Assembly (NCBI GenBank): GCA_964211495.1
Contig: CAXORL010000001.1
Span: 682,001-746,000 of the forward strand
Length of the DNA: 64,000 bases
Direction of reading: 5' to 3'
DNA from: Faucicola osloensis_B
GTDB lineage: Bacteria; Pseudomonadota; Gammaproteobacteria; Pseudomonadales; Moraxellaceae
The first letter of the stretch is position 1, and every line of letters begins with the position of its first letter. The notes beneath the pieces are model-generated. The model was not told the origin of the DNA, did no database searches, and saw nothing but the letters and a program-made list of their open reading frames with translations. The position numbers and the translations under genes were made by a program. Positions 50,602 through 58,573 of this stretch are shown in pieces.

Positions 50602-52584
50602 TTAATATTCCGCCATCGCTTGCCTGACCGCCTCAATTGCGGTTGGGTCATCAAGGGTACTCATGTCGCCTGTTTCTTTGCCTTCCGCCAGTGCCTTGAT
50701 AGAGCGGCGTAAGATTTTGCCTGAGCGGGTTTTGGGTAAAGCTTTGGGAAAATAAATAGCCGCAGGTTTAGCCAGGGCGCCCAACTGTCTTGCGACTTCA
50801 CCCACAATTTGCTGCTCAATGCGGAAACGGTTTTCGGTTTCTGCTACTAAGTCATGATTTTTTAGGATACAAAAAGCAATGGGTAGCTCACCTTTAAGCT
50901 CGTCATGGATGCCAACCACCGCTGATTCGGCGACTTCGGGGTGATGACCGATGGCCTCCTCGATTTCCTTGGTACCCAAACGGTGACCTGCCACATTGAT
51001 GACATCATCGGTTCGCCCTAGAATATAGTAGTAGCCGTATTCATCCATCACGGCATAGTCTGATGTTGCGTACTGTTTGCCATCGAGTAGTGAAAAATAG
51101 CCATTGATAAAACGCTCGTCATTTCGCCAAACGGTAGCCAAACAACCGGGTGGTAAAGGTGCGGCTAACACCAACATGCCTTTTTCATTGGCTTGGCAGG
51201 GTTCGCCTGTGGTTTCATTGATGACTTTGGCATCATATCCAAACATCGGATAGCCGGGTGTGCCTTGTTTGTGTGGCTTGTGGTCGGGATTGTCTGCAAA
51301 TTTTGGGGCATGGCTTAGGATGGGCCAGCCCGACTCAGTTTGCCAATAGTGGTCAATGATTGGCACGCCCATGTGACCTGTTAGCCACTGGGCCGTTGGC
51401 TCATCGAGTGGCTCACCTGCCAAGAAGAATGATTTTAGGCTTGAGATATCGTGACGGCTCATCCACATTTCGTCTTGTTTACGTAGCATCCGTACGCCTG
51501 TCGGTGCGGTTAACAAAATATTGACTTTATTGGCTTCGACAATTCGCCACCAAATCCCCGGGTTTGGCGTGGTTGGCAAGCCTTCATATATGATACTGGT
51601 CATGCCTGTCAGTAACGGGGCATAGATGCTAAACGAGTGACCCACTGCCCAACCGATATCCGAAATCGCCCAAAACGTCTCGCCCGCTTTACCGTTATAG
51701 ACAAAATCCATCGCAGTGGCTAGGGCTACTGCATGACCGCCTGTATCACGCTGTACGCCTTTGGGTGTGCCTGTCGTGCCCGAGGTATATAATAGATACG
51801 ATGGCGCATTGGACTCTAGCCAAACACAATCGACTTTGGCATTGTTGTCGGCACTTATCGCCCGCTCGGTGGCATAGTCGATGTCTTGTGGCTCTGCTGT
51901 ATATGGCATAATGCCACGGTCAATCACCAGCACACGGGGTTTGACTTTGGCTTCTTCCACCGCTTTATTGACCAAGTTTTTATAATTAATGAGCTTGCCA
52001 CCGCGCAGCCCTGCATCGACCGTAATCACCATTTTGGCTTCAGCATCATCCATGCGTACAGCGAGGTTATGCGAGGCAAATCCGCCAAATACCACCGAGT
52101 GAATCGCCCCGATACGCACACAAGCGAGCATGGCATACGCCGCTTCCAAAATCATCGGCATATAAATGACAACACGGTCGCCTTTGTCGATGCCATGACG
52201 TTTTAGCACATCGGCAAAATAGTTTACTTCTTTGTATAAATCGTTGTAAGTTAAACGGCGTTTGGCATAGTCGGTATACAGTTCAACGGGGTTACCGAGT
52301 GCCTTAAAAGCTTTCTGAATATTGGGGTAATTATCAATCATTTCAGCATTGATTTCGGTAGACACCCATACAAAGGCATCTTGCTCTGCGCGGTTTTCAA
52401 GATGGCGGTCGACCATGTTGTAACACAAATTGGTTTCCCCACCGACAAACCATTTGGCAAAGGGCAGCTTACTATCATCTAAAATTTGGGTAGGTTGTTG
52501 ATGCCAATAGATTCGCTTGGCTTGCTCGCCCCAGAAGGCTTGTTTGTCGTTGATGGATTGATGGTATAAGTCAGAGAAATTCAT
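50602..52584 (-). CDS. prpE: propionate-CoA ligase
   Basis: A 660-residue AMP-forming acyl-CoA synthetase. The N-terminal block LPFAKWFVGGETNLCYNMVDRHL is characteristic of PrpE rather than acetyl-CoA synthetase. Other motifs are the P-loop YTSGTTGTPKGVQRDTGG, HYWQTESGWPI, DVINVAGHRLGTKEIE and the C-terminal RSGKILRRSIK, whose lysine is the known acetylation site of this enzyme family. It activates propionate to propionyl-CoA, the product of valine degradation encoded next to it. Its promoter lies in the 306-bp region shared with ppc. Confidence 0.93.
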   Translation of the reverse strand: MNFSDLYHQSINDKQAFWGEQAKRIYWHQQPTQILDDSKLPFAKWFVGGETNLCYNMVDRHLENRAEQDAFVWVSTEINAEMIDNYPNIQKAFKALGNPVELYTDYAKRRLTYNDLYKEVNYFADVLKRHGIDKGDRVVIYMPMILEAAYAMLACVRIGAIHSVVFGGFASHNLAVRMDDAEAKMVITVDAGLRGGKLINYKNLVNKAVEEAKVKPRVLVIDRGIMPYTAEPQDIDYATERAISADNNAKVDCVWLESNAPSYLLYTSGTTGTPKGVQRDTGGHAVALATAMDFVYNGKAGETFWAISDIGWAVGHSFSIYAPLLTGMTSIIYEGLPTTPNPGIWWRIVEANKVNILLTAPTGVRMLRKQDEMWMSRHDISSLKSFFLAGEPLDEPTAQWLTGHMGVPIIDHYWQTESGWPILSHAPKFADNPDHKPHKQGTPGYPMFGYDAKVINETTGEPCQANEKGMLVLAAPLPPGCLATVWRNDERFINGYFSLLDGKQYATSDYAVMDEYGYYYILGRTDDVINVAGHRLGTKEIEEAIGHHPEVAESAVVGIHDELKGELPIAFCILKNHDLVAETENRFRIEQQIVGEVARQLGALAKPAAIYFPKALPKTRSGKILRRSIKALAEGKETGDMSTLDDPTAIEAVRQAMAEY

Positions 52585-52706
52585 TGGCTGTCCTTAGCTA
52601 GAATCTTAACGGATGGTGAAAGTCGCTTGCAGGTTTGGTTTTCAGAGGTTGGCAAAACATTTCATTGCTTGAATTCATTCCTTGAATCCATTTTATAAAC
52701 TCAAAT

Positions 52707-52727
52707 GATACGTTTTGTATCGTTTTG
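52707..52727. promoter_or_regulatory. inverted repeat GATAC-N5-GTATC with adjacent CGTTTTG copies (candidate operator)
   Basis: GATACGTTTTGTATC is a perfect 5-bp inverted repeat around GTTTT, and CGTTTTG recurs at 52711 and 52721. It lies 10 bp upstream of a minus-strand TATAAA, in the promoter region expected for prpE. Confidence 0.45.
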
Positions 52728-52801
52728 AATATAGCAAATAGACTCGATAACGTCAAGCCTTGCCAAAATAATTTTAACGCTGTTTATATTTCGAATTTTT
52801 A

Positions 52802-52822
52802 ACGATTAGTATTTCTTATCGT
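52802..52822. promoter_or_regulatory. interrupted palindrome near the ppc promoter
   Basis: ACGATTAG (52802-52809) and CTTATCGT (52815-52822) are inverted repeats matching at 7 of 8 positions around TATTT. It lies 19 bp upstream of the CATAAT box at 52841, where a regulator of ppc could bind. Confidence 0.35.
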
Positions 52823-52890
52823 GATAATAGTTTGTGCTAACATAATTGTCCTGTTACACTTTTTAGACTAAAGCAAATAAGGGAATAGTT

Positions 52891-55761
52891 ATGAGCCAGA
52901 CCAACGCCAACCCAGCTGAAAATGAAAAAAGCCTTGCACCGCCTCACGTTTTAGGCCTAGACGCGTTAAACTCGCATCCGTCAAATACGGCACTTGTTGA
53001 GCTTATCGACAATGATAAAGACTCTCCTTTGCTAGCGGACACCCAGTTACTTAGCCGCGTGCTGATAACGGTCGTTGAGCAGCAAACCTCAGAACCGGTC
53101 AAACAAACCATTAATAAACTGTTAAATGGCGAAGACCCCCAAGAGACTATTCAAGCCATTTTGCCAACGCTCAACCATCAACAGCGCAAGAATCTCATTC
53201 GGGCTTGTGGCTTATTTGCGCAAGTGTTTAACATCGCCGAAGACATGCACCATGAGCGCCGCCGCCTTGCCCACGAACAAGATGAATCTGCCTCAAAAAG
53301 TAGTTTTGCCCATGTGATTGATGAATTAAAAGCCCAAGGGATTGACAGCGATGAGTTGCAAGCACAGCTTGATGATACTTTTATCAGTGCGGTATTGACC
53401 GCGCATCCGACCGAAGTGCAGCGTCAAACTATTTTATCACTGCGCCGTCAAATCCGTGCCTTACTTGAGCAATACCACACCGCGATTGGCTACCAACGTC
53501 ATCGTATCGAGCAGCAACTAGAAGCCACGTTATTGTCGCAGTGGCAAACCAATGAAACCCGCCATTTTAAAATTACGGTCAAAGATGAAATTGACAATGG
53601 CATTGCCTACTTTGATTTAAGTTTTTTTGAAGCTCTGCCAAGTTTGTATCGCAAATTAGATTATCAGTTAAAAGAGCGTTTCCCCGACACTGAAATACCA
53701 AACTTACTTAATATCGGTGGTTGGATTGGTGGCGACCGTGACGGTAATCCATTTGTGTCAGCCGATACCCTTCGCTATGCGTTCAAACGCCAAGCGGCGA
53801 CGGTGTTTTACTTTTATCGTGACCAACTGGGCAAGCTGTACCAAGAGTTGCCGCTGTCTATCCGCCATGTCAAAGTGAGTGATGCGGTACTGGCACTCTC
53901 CGAGCAATCCAAAGAAGATAATATCTCTAGAGAAGAAGAGCCTTATCGCCGCGCTATCGGGTTTATTTCGTCACGTTTAGTCGCTACCTCGCATACGTTT
54001 GATTTATCTTATGGTTGTCGCTTTGGACTTAGTGAACCTTACGCTGATTGTGACGAGTTTTTAGATGATTTATACGTTGTTTATCAGTCATTGGTAGATA
54101 ATGGCAGTGAGTTACTGGCTAACGAACGACTCACCGATATCATCCGCGCCGTGGAAGTATTTGGTTTTTATTTGATGCCATTGGACTTGCGCCAGTTTTC
54201 AGGGATTCATGCCGAAACGGTTCACGATTTGTTCAAACATGCCGATTTAGAAGATTACCTTTCTTTGTCTGAATCCGCGCGTCAACGTGTGCTGCTGCGT
54301 GAATTGGCAACTGCGCGCCCTTTATACAACCCCTATATCACTTATGAGCCACAAACCCAGCGTGAGCTAGAGATTTTTCAAGCCGCAGCCGATATCAAAA
54401 ATCGTTTTGGTGATAAAGCGATTACCCAAAGTATTATCTCCAATGCAGAACAAGTGAGTGATTTGTTGGCATTGGCGCTATTATTGAAAGAATCAGGGCT
54501 ATTATTGGTCAAAGATGGCGTACCCGTGAGCCGTATCAACATCGTACCTTTGTTTGAAACCATTGAAGCGCTGCAAAACAGTACCCGTATCATGAGTGAG
54601 TTACTGGATAAACCTTGGTACAAATCGGTGCTAGCCAGTCGTGACAATCTGCAAGAAATTATGCTCGGTTATTCAGACAGTAATAAAGATGGTGGTTATG
54701 TCACCAGTCAATGGTCGCTATACCAAGCTGAAATTCAGCTGGTGGAAATGGCAGAAAAATATGCCATTCAACTGCGTTTATTCCACGGTCGTGGTGGTAG
54801 TGTGGGTCGTGGTGGTGGTCCGTCATTTGAAGCGATTTTGGCACAACCAGAAGGCTCAGTGGATGGTCAAATCCGCATTACCGAGCAAGGGGAAGTTATT
54901 ACCGCAAAATATGCCGATGCGGGCAACGCGGAACGCAACCTTGAGACGCTGATTGCCGCAACGCTCAAAGCGAGCCTATTGCCAAGCCATAGCGAAAGCC
55001 CTGATAGCGACCTAATGAATCAATTATCGCATGAAGCCTTTAATTGCTACCGCGCGCTTATCACTCAGCCGTATTTTATTGACTATTTCTTGCAGACAAG
55101 TTTGGTCAAAGAAATTGCCAGTTTAAATATTGGCTCACGTCCTGCTAGCCGCAAGTCTTTGGCGCGTATTCAAGATTTGCGTGCGATTCCTTGGGTATTT
55201 TCTTGGATGCAAAATCGCTTGATGCTACCAGCGTGGTATGGCTTTGGCACCGCAGTCGAAAAACTGATTGCAGATAACCCAGACAACTTAGCAAAACTGC
55301 AACACAACGCCCAACATAGCGCCTTTATGCAAGCCATGTTATCGAATATGGCACAAGTCATGGCAAAAACCGACATCGAAATCGCCCAAGCCTATGTTGA
55401 GCTTGCCAACGATGCCACTGAAGCCAACGCTATTTTTGCACTCATTACTGCAGAATATCACCGCAGCCTTAAAGCCTTGCTAACACTGACCAATAAAGAA
55501 ACGCTACTGGATGACAACCGTACATTGGCACGCTCACTTGCGCTACGCTTGCCGTATTTGAATGCGTTGAACTGGTTGCAAGTCGCCTTACTAAAACAAC
55601 TTCGCGAAGCGACTGCTGATGAAGCGACTACTGATGAAAGGTCTACCACTGAAAGCACCAATGAAGCGACTAGCGATAATGAAGCGTCTTACACCGCAGC
55701 GCTTAACTTGGTTCATTTAACTATCAATGGTATTGCCCAAGGCCTAAGAAATACCGGTTAG
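52891..55761 (+). CDS. ppc: phosphoenolpyruvate carboxylase
   Basis: A 956-residue enzyme that makes oxaloacetate from phosphoenolpyruvate and bicarbonate. Active-site blocks are FISAVLTAHPTEVQRQTIL, GGWIGGDRDGNPFVSADT, MLGYSDSNKDGGYVTSQWSLYQAE, and FHGRGGSVGRGGGPSFEAILAQ. The C-terminal motif HLTINGIAQGLRNTG (TINGIAxGxRNTG) is complete. A low-complexity insertion of about 35 residues rich in Ala, Thr, Glu, Asp and Ser precedes it and contains 15-bp tandem codon repeats at 55606. The start MSQTNANPAE follows AAGGGAATAG. It is a single gene, with a terminator after it. Confidence 0.96.
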   Translation: MSQTNANPAENEKSLAPPHVLGLDALNSHPSNTALVELIDNDKDSPLLADTQLLSRVLITVVEQQTSEPVKQTINKLLNGEDPQETIQAILPTLNHQQRKNLIRACGLFAQVFNIAEDMHHERRRLAHEQDESASKSSFAHVIDELKAQGIDSDELQAQLDDTFISAVLTAHPTEVQRQTILSLRRQIRALLEQYHTAIGYQRHRIEQQLEATLLSQWQTNETRHFKITVKDEIDNGIAYFDLSFFEALPSLYRKLDYQLKERFPDTEIPNLLNIGGWIGGDRDGNPFVSADTLRYAFKRQAATVFYFYRDQLGKLYQELPLSIRHVKVSDAVLALSEQSKEDNISREEEPYRRAIGFISSRLVATSHTFDLSYGCRFGLSEPYADCDEFLDDLYVVYQSLVDNGSELLANERLTDIIRAVEVFGFYLMPLDLRQFSGIHAETVHDLFKHADLEDYLSLSESARQRVLLRELATARPLYNPYITYEPQTQRELEIFQAAADIKNRFGDKAITQSIISNAEQVSDLLALALLLKESGLLLVKDGVPVSRINIVPLFETIEALQNSTRIMSELLDKPWYKSVLASRDNLQEIMLGYSDSNKDGGYVTSQWSLYQAEIQLVEMAEKYAIQLRLFHGRGGSVGRGGGPSFEAILAQPEGSVDGQIRITEQGEVITAKYADAGNAERNLETLIAATLKASLLPSHSESPDSDLMNQLSHEAFNCYRALITQPYFIDYFLQTSLVKEIASLNIGSRPASRKSLARIQDLRAIPWVFSWMQNRLMLPAWYGFGTAVEKLIADNPDNLAKLQHNAQHSAFMQAMLSNMAQVMAKTDIEIAQAYVELANDATEANAIFALITAEYHRSLKALLTLTNKETLLDDNRTLARSLALRLPYLNALNWLQVALLKQLREATADEATTDERSTTESTNEATSDNEASYTAALNLVHLTINGIAQGLRNTG
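55606..55635. repeat. 15-bp tandem duplication inside ppc
   Basis: GAAGCGACTGCTGAT followed by GAAGCGACTACTGAT, encoding EATAD and EATTD in the low-complexity insert near the C-terminus. Confidence 0.85.
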
Positions 55762-55794
55762 TAAGTGTTCAAAACAGCCTTAAATTACTTATTT

Positions 55795-55829
55795 AAAAAA
55801 ATCGCTGGTTATGTACTGGCGATTTTTTT
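55795..55829 (+). terminator. rho-independent terminator after ppc
   Basis: Perfect 11-bp stem AAAAAAATCGC / GCGATTTTTTT around a 13-nt loop. Confidence 0.8.
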
Positions 55830-55866
55830 ATTGACGGTTTTTATTGACGGTTTTTATTGACGATTG
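55828..55866. repeat. 13-bp tandem repeat, three copies
   Basis: TTATTGACGGTTT at 55828 and 55841, then TTATTGACGATTG at 55854, immediately after the ppc terminator and before the end of the next gene. Confidence 0.9.
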
Positions 55867-55881
55867 TTTTATTGATGACAA

Positions 55882-56307
55882 TTAACCCAAATAAAGCTTA
55901 TCAAAATCCAAATGGTGTACCCATTCTCTTAATAGCAATACCTTGGCATAAAACGCTAGGTCATTGGGCATAGCTGGCAAATCTCGCAGTGAGCGATAGC
56001 CCGCCAGCACCGCAAAAGCTTTTTCTAGCATCTCCGCGCGAATATAGCCGCCATTGTCATCTTGCTCTAACGCTAGCAAGCGTAAATCCTCTGCCCCTAT
56101 GCCCTTTAATAACTCATCTTTGGGCAATCTAGGTTTTAGCGGTGAAATAGCATCTTCTATGCGCATAATCGCCGTTTCCCATGCCAATTCGGTGGGTGGC
56201 AATGCGTGCAATGTCTGTGCAATTACGTTTAGCGTAAGCCCAATGTCCCATAGGTTATCTTGCAACCTTACACCGATATGGTCAGCATTTACTGTTAACA
56301 CTAACAT
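55882..56307 (-). CDS. hypothetical protein, 141 aa
   Basis: A 141-residue soluble, mainly helical protein that I do not recognise. Features are VRLQDNLWDIGLTLNVIAQTL at the start, two or three amphipathic helices, GGYIRAEMLEKAFAVLAGYRSL and a Leu-rich C-terminal VLLLREWVHHLDFDKLYLG. No signal peptide or membrane helix. The ATG at 56307 with AAAGGGCG upstream is chosen over one six codons earlier. It lies between ppc (convergent) and a divergent unknown gene. Probably a lineage-specific protein of the Moraxellaceae; a function cannot be suggested. Confidence 0.65.
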   Translation of the reverse strand: MLVLTVNADHIGVRLQDNLWDIGLTLNVIAQTLHALPPTELAWETAIMRIEDAISPLKPRLPKDELLKGIGAEDLRLLALEQDDNGGYIRAEMLEKAFAVLAGYRSLRDLPAMPNDLAFYAKVLLLREWVHHLDFDKLYLG

Positions 56308-56416
56308 AGCACGCCCTTTTGTCATTTTGATTGATTATAACTGGATTGTGATTAAATAGCTTGATTGTCATTAAAATGCGCTCGTTTAACCGGTGGATTT
56401 GATTTTATAAAAAAAA

Positions 56417-56446
56417 CCCTTATCTAATAACCACATAAATAAGGGG
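56417..56446 (+). promoter_or_regulatory. hairpin that may sequester a Shine-Dalgarno site
   Basis: CCCTTAT (56417-56423) pairs perfectly with ATAAGGG (56439-56445). The 3' arm is part of the AAGGGGA ribosome site of the gene starting at 56453, so the ribosome site would be base-paired in the mRNA. Confidence 0.5.
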
Positions 56447-56452
56447 ATAGCC

Positions 56453-56944
56453 ATGTCAGAAATCCAATTTAATGCCAATTTAAAAAAAGCCGAAAGCGAT
56501 GCGCCATTGACTGAGCAGCAATTAGAGGCACTGGCACAAAAACGTGCCTATTTGCAAGAGCAGGCTGAAGACATCATTGCAATTGCACAATTACAAAATA
56601 ATTCTGCGCTAAACTGTTTACACAAAATCAATGTCTTAGGCGGTACCTCAGAAAAAGCTTACAGAGCGGTAAATACCCGTATCATAACCGACCAAGACCC
56701 ACATGGCGCTTATCATGCGGTGGCAATGGCACAGTCAACTTCGGATTTGCCCTTTGATGTGCCTACCCTCGTAGATATTGTCATCGAGCAAGGTGAGCCA
56801 GCATTACAACTGCGGTTGTTAAAGCTATTTGATAGTCAGCCGATTGCTGCCGAGCCGATTCCAAAAATTCGCGACAGTATCAATCAATTAGGCGACAAAG
56901 CAGTGATTGCGCAGCTCAATCAGCATTTACTAAATCGCCAGTGA
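56453..56944 (+). CDS. hypothetical protein, 163 aa
   Basis: A 163-residue soluble, helical, Gln/Ala/Leu-rich protein that I do not recognise. The N-terminal part is charged (ANLKKAESDAPLTEQQLEALAQKRAYLQEQAEDIIAIAQ) and resembles a coiled coil; the middle has LHKINVLGGTSEKAYRAVN; the C-terminus has repeated Leu-rich helices ending in QLNQHLLNRQ, consistent with an armadillo- or HEAT-like stack. The strong AAGGGGA ribosome site is inside a potential hairpin. A perfect terminator follows the stop. Its convergent neighbour is an unknown lipoprotein. Confidence 0.6.
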   Translation: MSEIQFNANLKKAESDAPLTEQQLEALAQKRAYLQEQAEDIIAIAQLQNNSALNCLHKINVLGGTSEKAYRAVNTRIITDQDPHGAYHAVAMAQSTSDLPFDVPTLVDIVIEQGEPALQLRLLKLFDSQPIAAEPIPKIRDSINQLGDKAVIAQLNQHLLNRQ

Positions 56945-56956
56945 CGCAAAAACAAT

Positions 56957-56982
56957 AAAGGTTAGGAACGCTCCTAACCTTT
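56957..56982 (+). terminator. rho-independent terminator
   Basis: Perfect 11-bp stem AAAGGTTAGGA / TCCTAACCTTT with loop ACGC and flanking T residues, 13 bp after the unknown gene. It could also serve the convergent lipoprotein gene. Confidence 0.85.
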
Positions 56983-57012
56983 ATTTATTGATAGATGATT
57001 TGACTTTGACAA

Positions 57013-57405
57013 TTAGGGGCATTTAAAGGTGATGGTATATTCGTAATCATCATCGCGGGCAAGGGTTTTTTTGCTACCAAACACACTGCCAATCATGCCT
57101 ATAGCTTGGTCAGCCGCGCGTCCCATGTTTTCATCTAGCACGCCATTATACTGGTAGCTATCGGTCAACACGATGGGCGATTTTCCGCGGCACTGCTCAG
57201 TTGCGATATGTAACGCATTTAATTTGGCGATATTCTTGCTTTTGCCTAACCCGGTGGTTTCAAGCGTGTTGTTCGCGCGCTGTAGCACGGGTAAATTAGT
57301 TGGTGTGCTTTGACAAGCAGATAAGCTCATTGCTGCTAACAGCACGGCAGTTGTGATTTTTAATGGGGTGATGTTTAATAAAGACGGTTTGAGAGATGAT
57401 TTCAT
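57013..57405 (-). CDS. putative lipoprotein of unknown function
   Basis: A 130-residue predicted outer- or inner-membrane lipoprotein: MKSSLKPSLLNITPLKITTAVLLAAMSLSAC with an SLSAC lipobox, so Cys31 would be acylated. The mature part includes two further cysteines (Cys in EQCRGKS and a C-terminal KCP) that may form a disulphide, and a glycine-containing amphipathic segment GRAADQAIGMIGSVFGSKK. The start is uncertain; an upstream ATG-ATG pair at 57450-57453 would add 15 or 16 residues. Possibly a small surface lipoprotein without known role. Confidence 0.65.
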   Translation of the reverse strand: MKSSLKPSLLNITPLKITTAVLLAAMSLSACQSTPTNLPVLQRANNTLETTGLGKSKNIAKLNALHIATEQCRGKSPIVLTDSYQYNGVLDENMGRAADQAIGMIGSVFGSKKTLARDDDYEYTITFKCP

Positions 57406-57674
57406 GATCTGCAGGCTGTCCCTTTTCAATAGCGGTGTTAAGTTTGTCATCAATTATCAACAATATAGGCAAATTCACCATTTCAACAATAGAATTTGGT
57501 TGATGGCTTATATTAGTGTGTGGTAAAAATTAAGCCGCCGCAAGTGGTCTTACAAATCATAAAATCCGCGCAACAATTGGCTGGTTTGTTGATTTTCAAA
57601 CTAGCTATTTTGGGTGAAATTGGTTAGCATGATGGGTGGTTTTTTTAAAGTTTTTTGCTTAGATTAGGACGATT

Positions 57675-58373
57675 ATGCGCTCACCTGCCCACTCACAATT
57701 AACCCATTCGCAATTAATAGATGCCCCTTGCGGCAAGCTTGAAGTTGACGCGCTTTGGCAAGCTGACTCAACGGGTGTTGCCAACCCGAATGCCGCGTCG
57801 GTTGAGCGTGTTGCCATTCTTTGTCACCCAAACCCATTGCAAGAAGGCACGATGATGAATAAAGTGGTGACCACCATGTATCGTTTTGCCCGCGACCAAA
57901 ACATGCATGTGGTACGCTTTAATTTTCGCGGTGTGGGTCAGTCAACGGGCGAGTATGGCAATGTGACAGGTGAAATCGAAGACGCCTTAACCGTGCTTCA
58001 ATGGATTCATAGCCAAACCGAGGCGCGCAAGCTATGGATTGGCGGATTTTCGTTTGGCGGATTTGTCGCCGCCAAGCTTGCCCAGCTTGTCAATGAACAA
58101 GGCGCATTTTTGGGAGTGGATGATTTTGACATCACGGATTTGGCGTTGATTGCCCCTTCTATTGAAAAAAACGACACCTCAGATTTGCTACTGCCCACCG
58201 CACAAACCTTTATGATTTATGGTGCGAATGATGAGGTGATTGCGCCAAGCTCGCTACAACAATTTGGGGAAAACTTTGGTATTCAAACGCACATCATTGA
58301 CGATACAGGGCACTTTTTTCATGGTAAATTAGGGCAATTAAAACAGCTGCTTGAAGCGTTAAGTAGCAAATAA
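57675..58373 (+). CDS. alpha/beta hydrolase (COG2945-like)
   Basis: A 232-residue hydrolase-fold protein. The N-terminal block VAILCHPNPLQEGTMMNKVVTTMYR and VRFNFRGVGQSTGEYGNVTGE are typical of the COG2945 group. The nucleophile Ser is in GGFSFGGFVAAKLA, the acid in IYGANDEVIAPS, and the histidine in DDTGHFFHGKLGQL. The first 25 residues are a variable polar extension. Substrate unknown. It is a single gene; the 200-bp region after it contains only an 11-bp direct repeat. Confidence 0.85.
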   Translation: MRSPAHSQLTHSQLIDAPCGKLEVDALWQADSTGVANPNAASVERVAILCHPNPLQEGTMMNKVVTTMYRFARDQNMHVVRFNFRGVGQSTGEYGNVTGEIEDALTVLQWIHSQTEARKLWIGGFSFGGFVAAKLAQLVNEQGAFLGVDDFDITDLALIAPSIEKNDTSDLLLPTAQTFMIYGANDEVIAPSSLQQFGENFGIQTHIIDDTGHFFHGKLGQLKQLLEALSSK

Positions 58374-58405
58374 CCCAGTTTTTATTTTATCCTAGTTCCT
58401 GATTA

Positions 58406-58429
58406 GTGTTTTTGATGGGTGTTTTTGAT
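58406..58429. repeat. 11-bp direct repeat with 13-bp period
   Basis: GTGTTTTTGAT at 58406-58416 and 58419-58429, followed by a degenerate third copy CGGGTTTTTGG. It lies between the hydrolase gene and zapE. Confidence 0.8.
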
Positions 58430-58573
58430 TCGGGTTTTTGGTGTATTTGACATCGTGAGCTATTTGGCACTTTAATGCCGTCTATTTAATCGCATCTATT
58501 TATTTAATACCCCTACGTCAAAGCACGTTGAAATGGAATTTTGACAACTTTTTAATTTACGCTGAGAGATAAC

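Larger units (their letters stand above)
52585..52890. other. 306-bp divergent intergenic region prpE/ppc
   Basis: No gene. It contains two inverted-repeat motifs (52707-52721 and 52802-52822), a CGTTTTG direct repeat (52711-52727) and -10-like elements (minus-strand TATAAA at 52692-52697; plus-strand CATAAT at 52841-52846). Confidence 0.5.
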
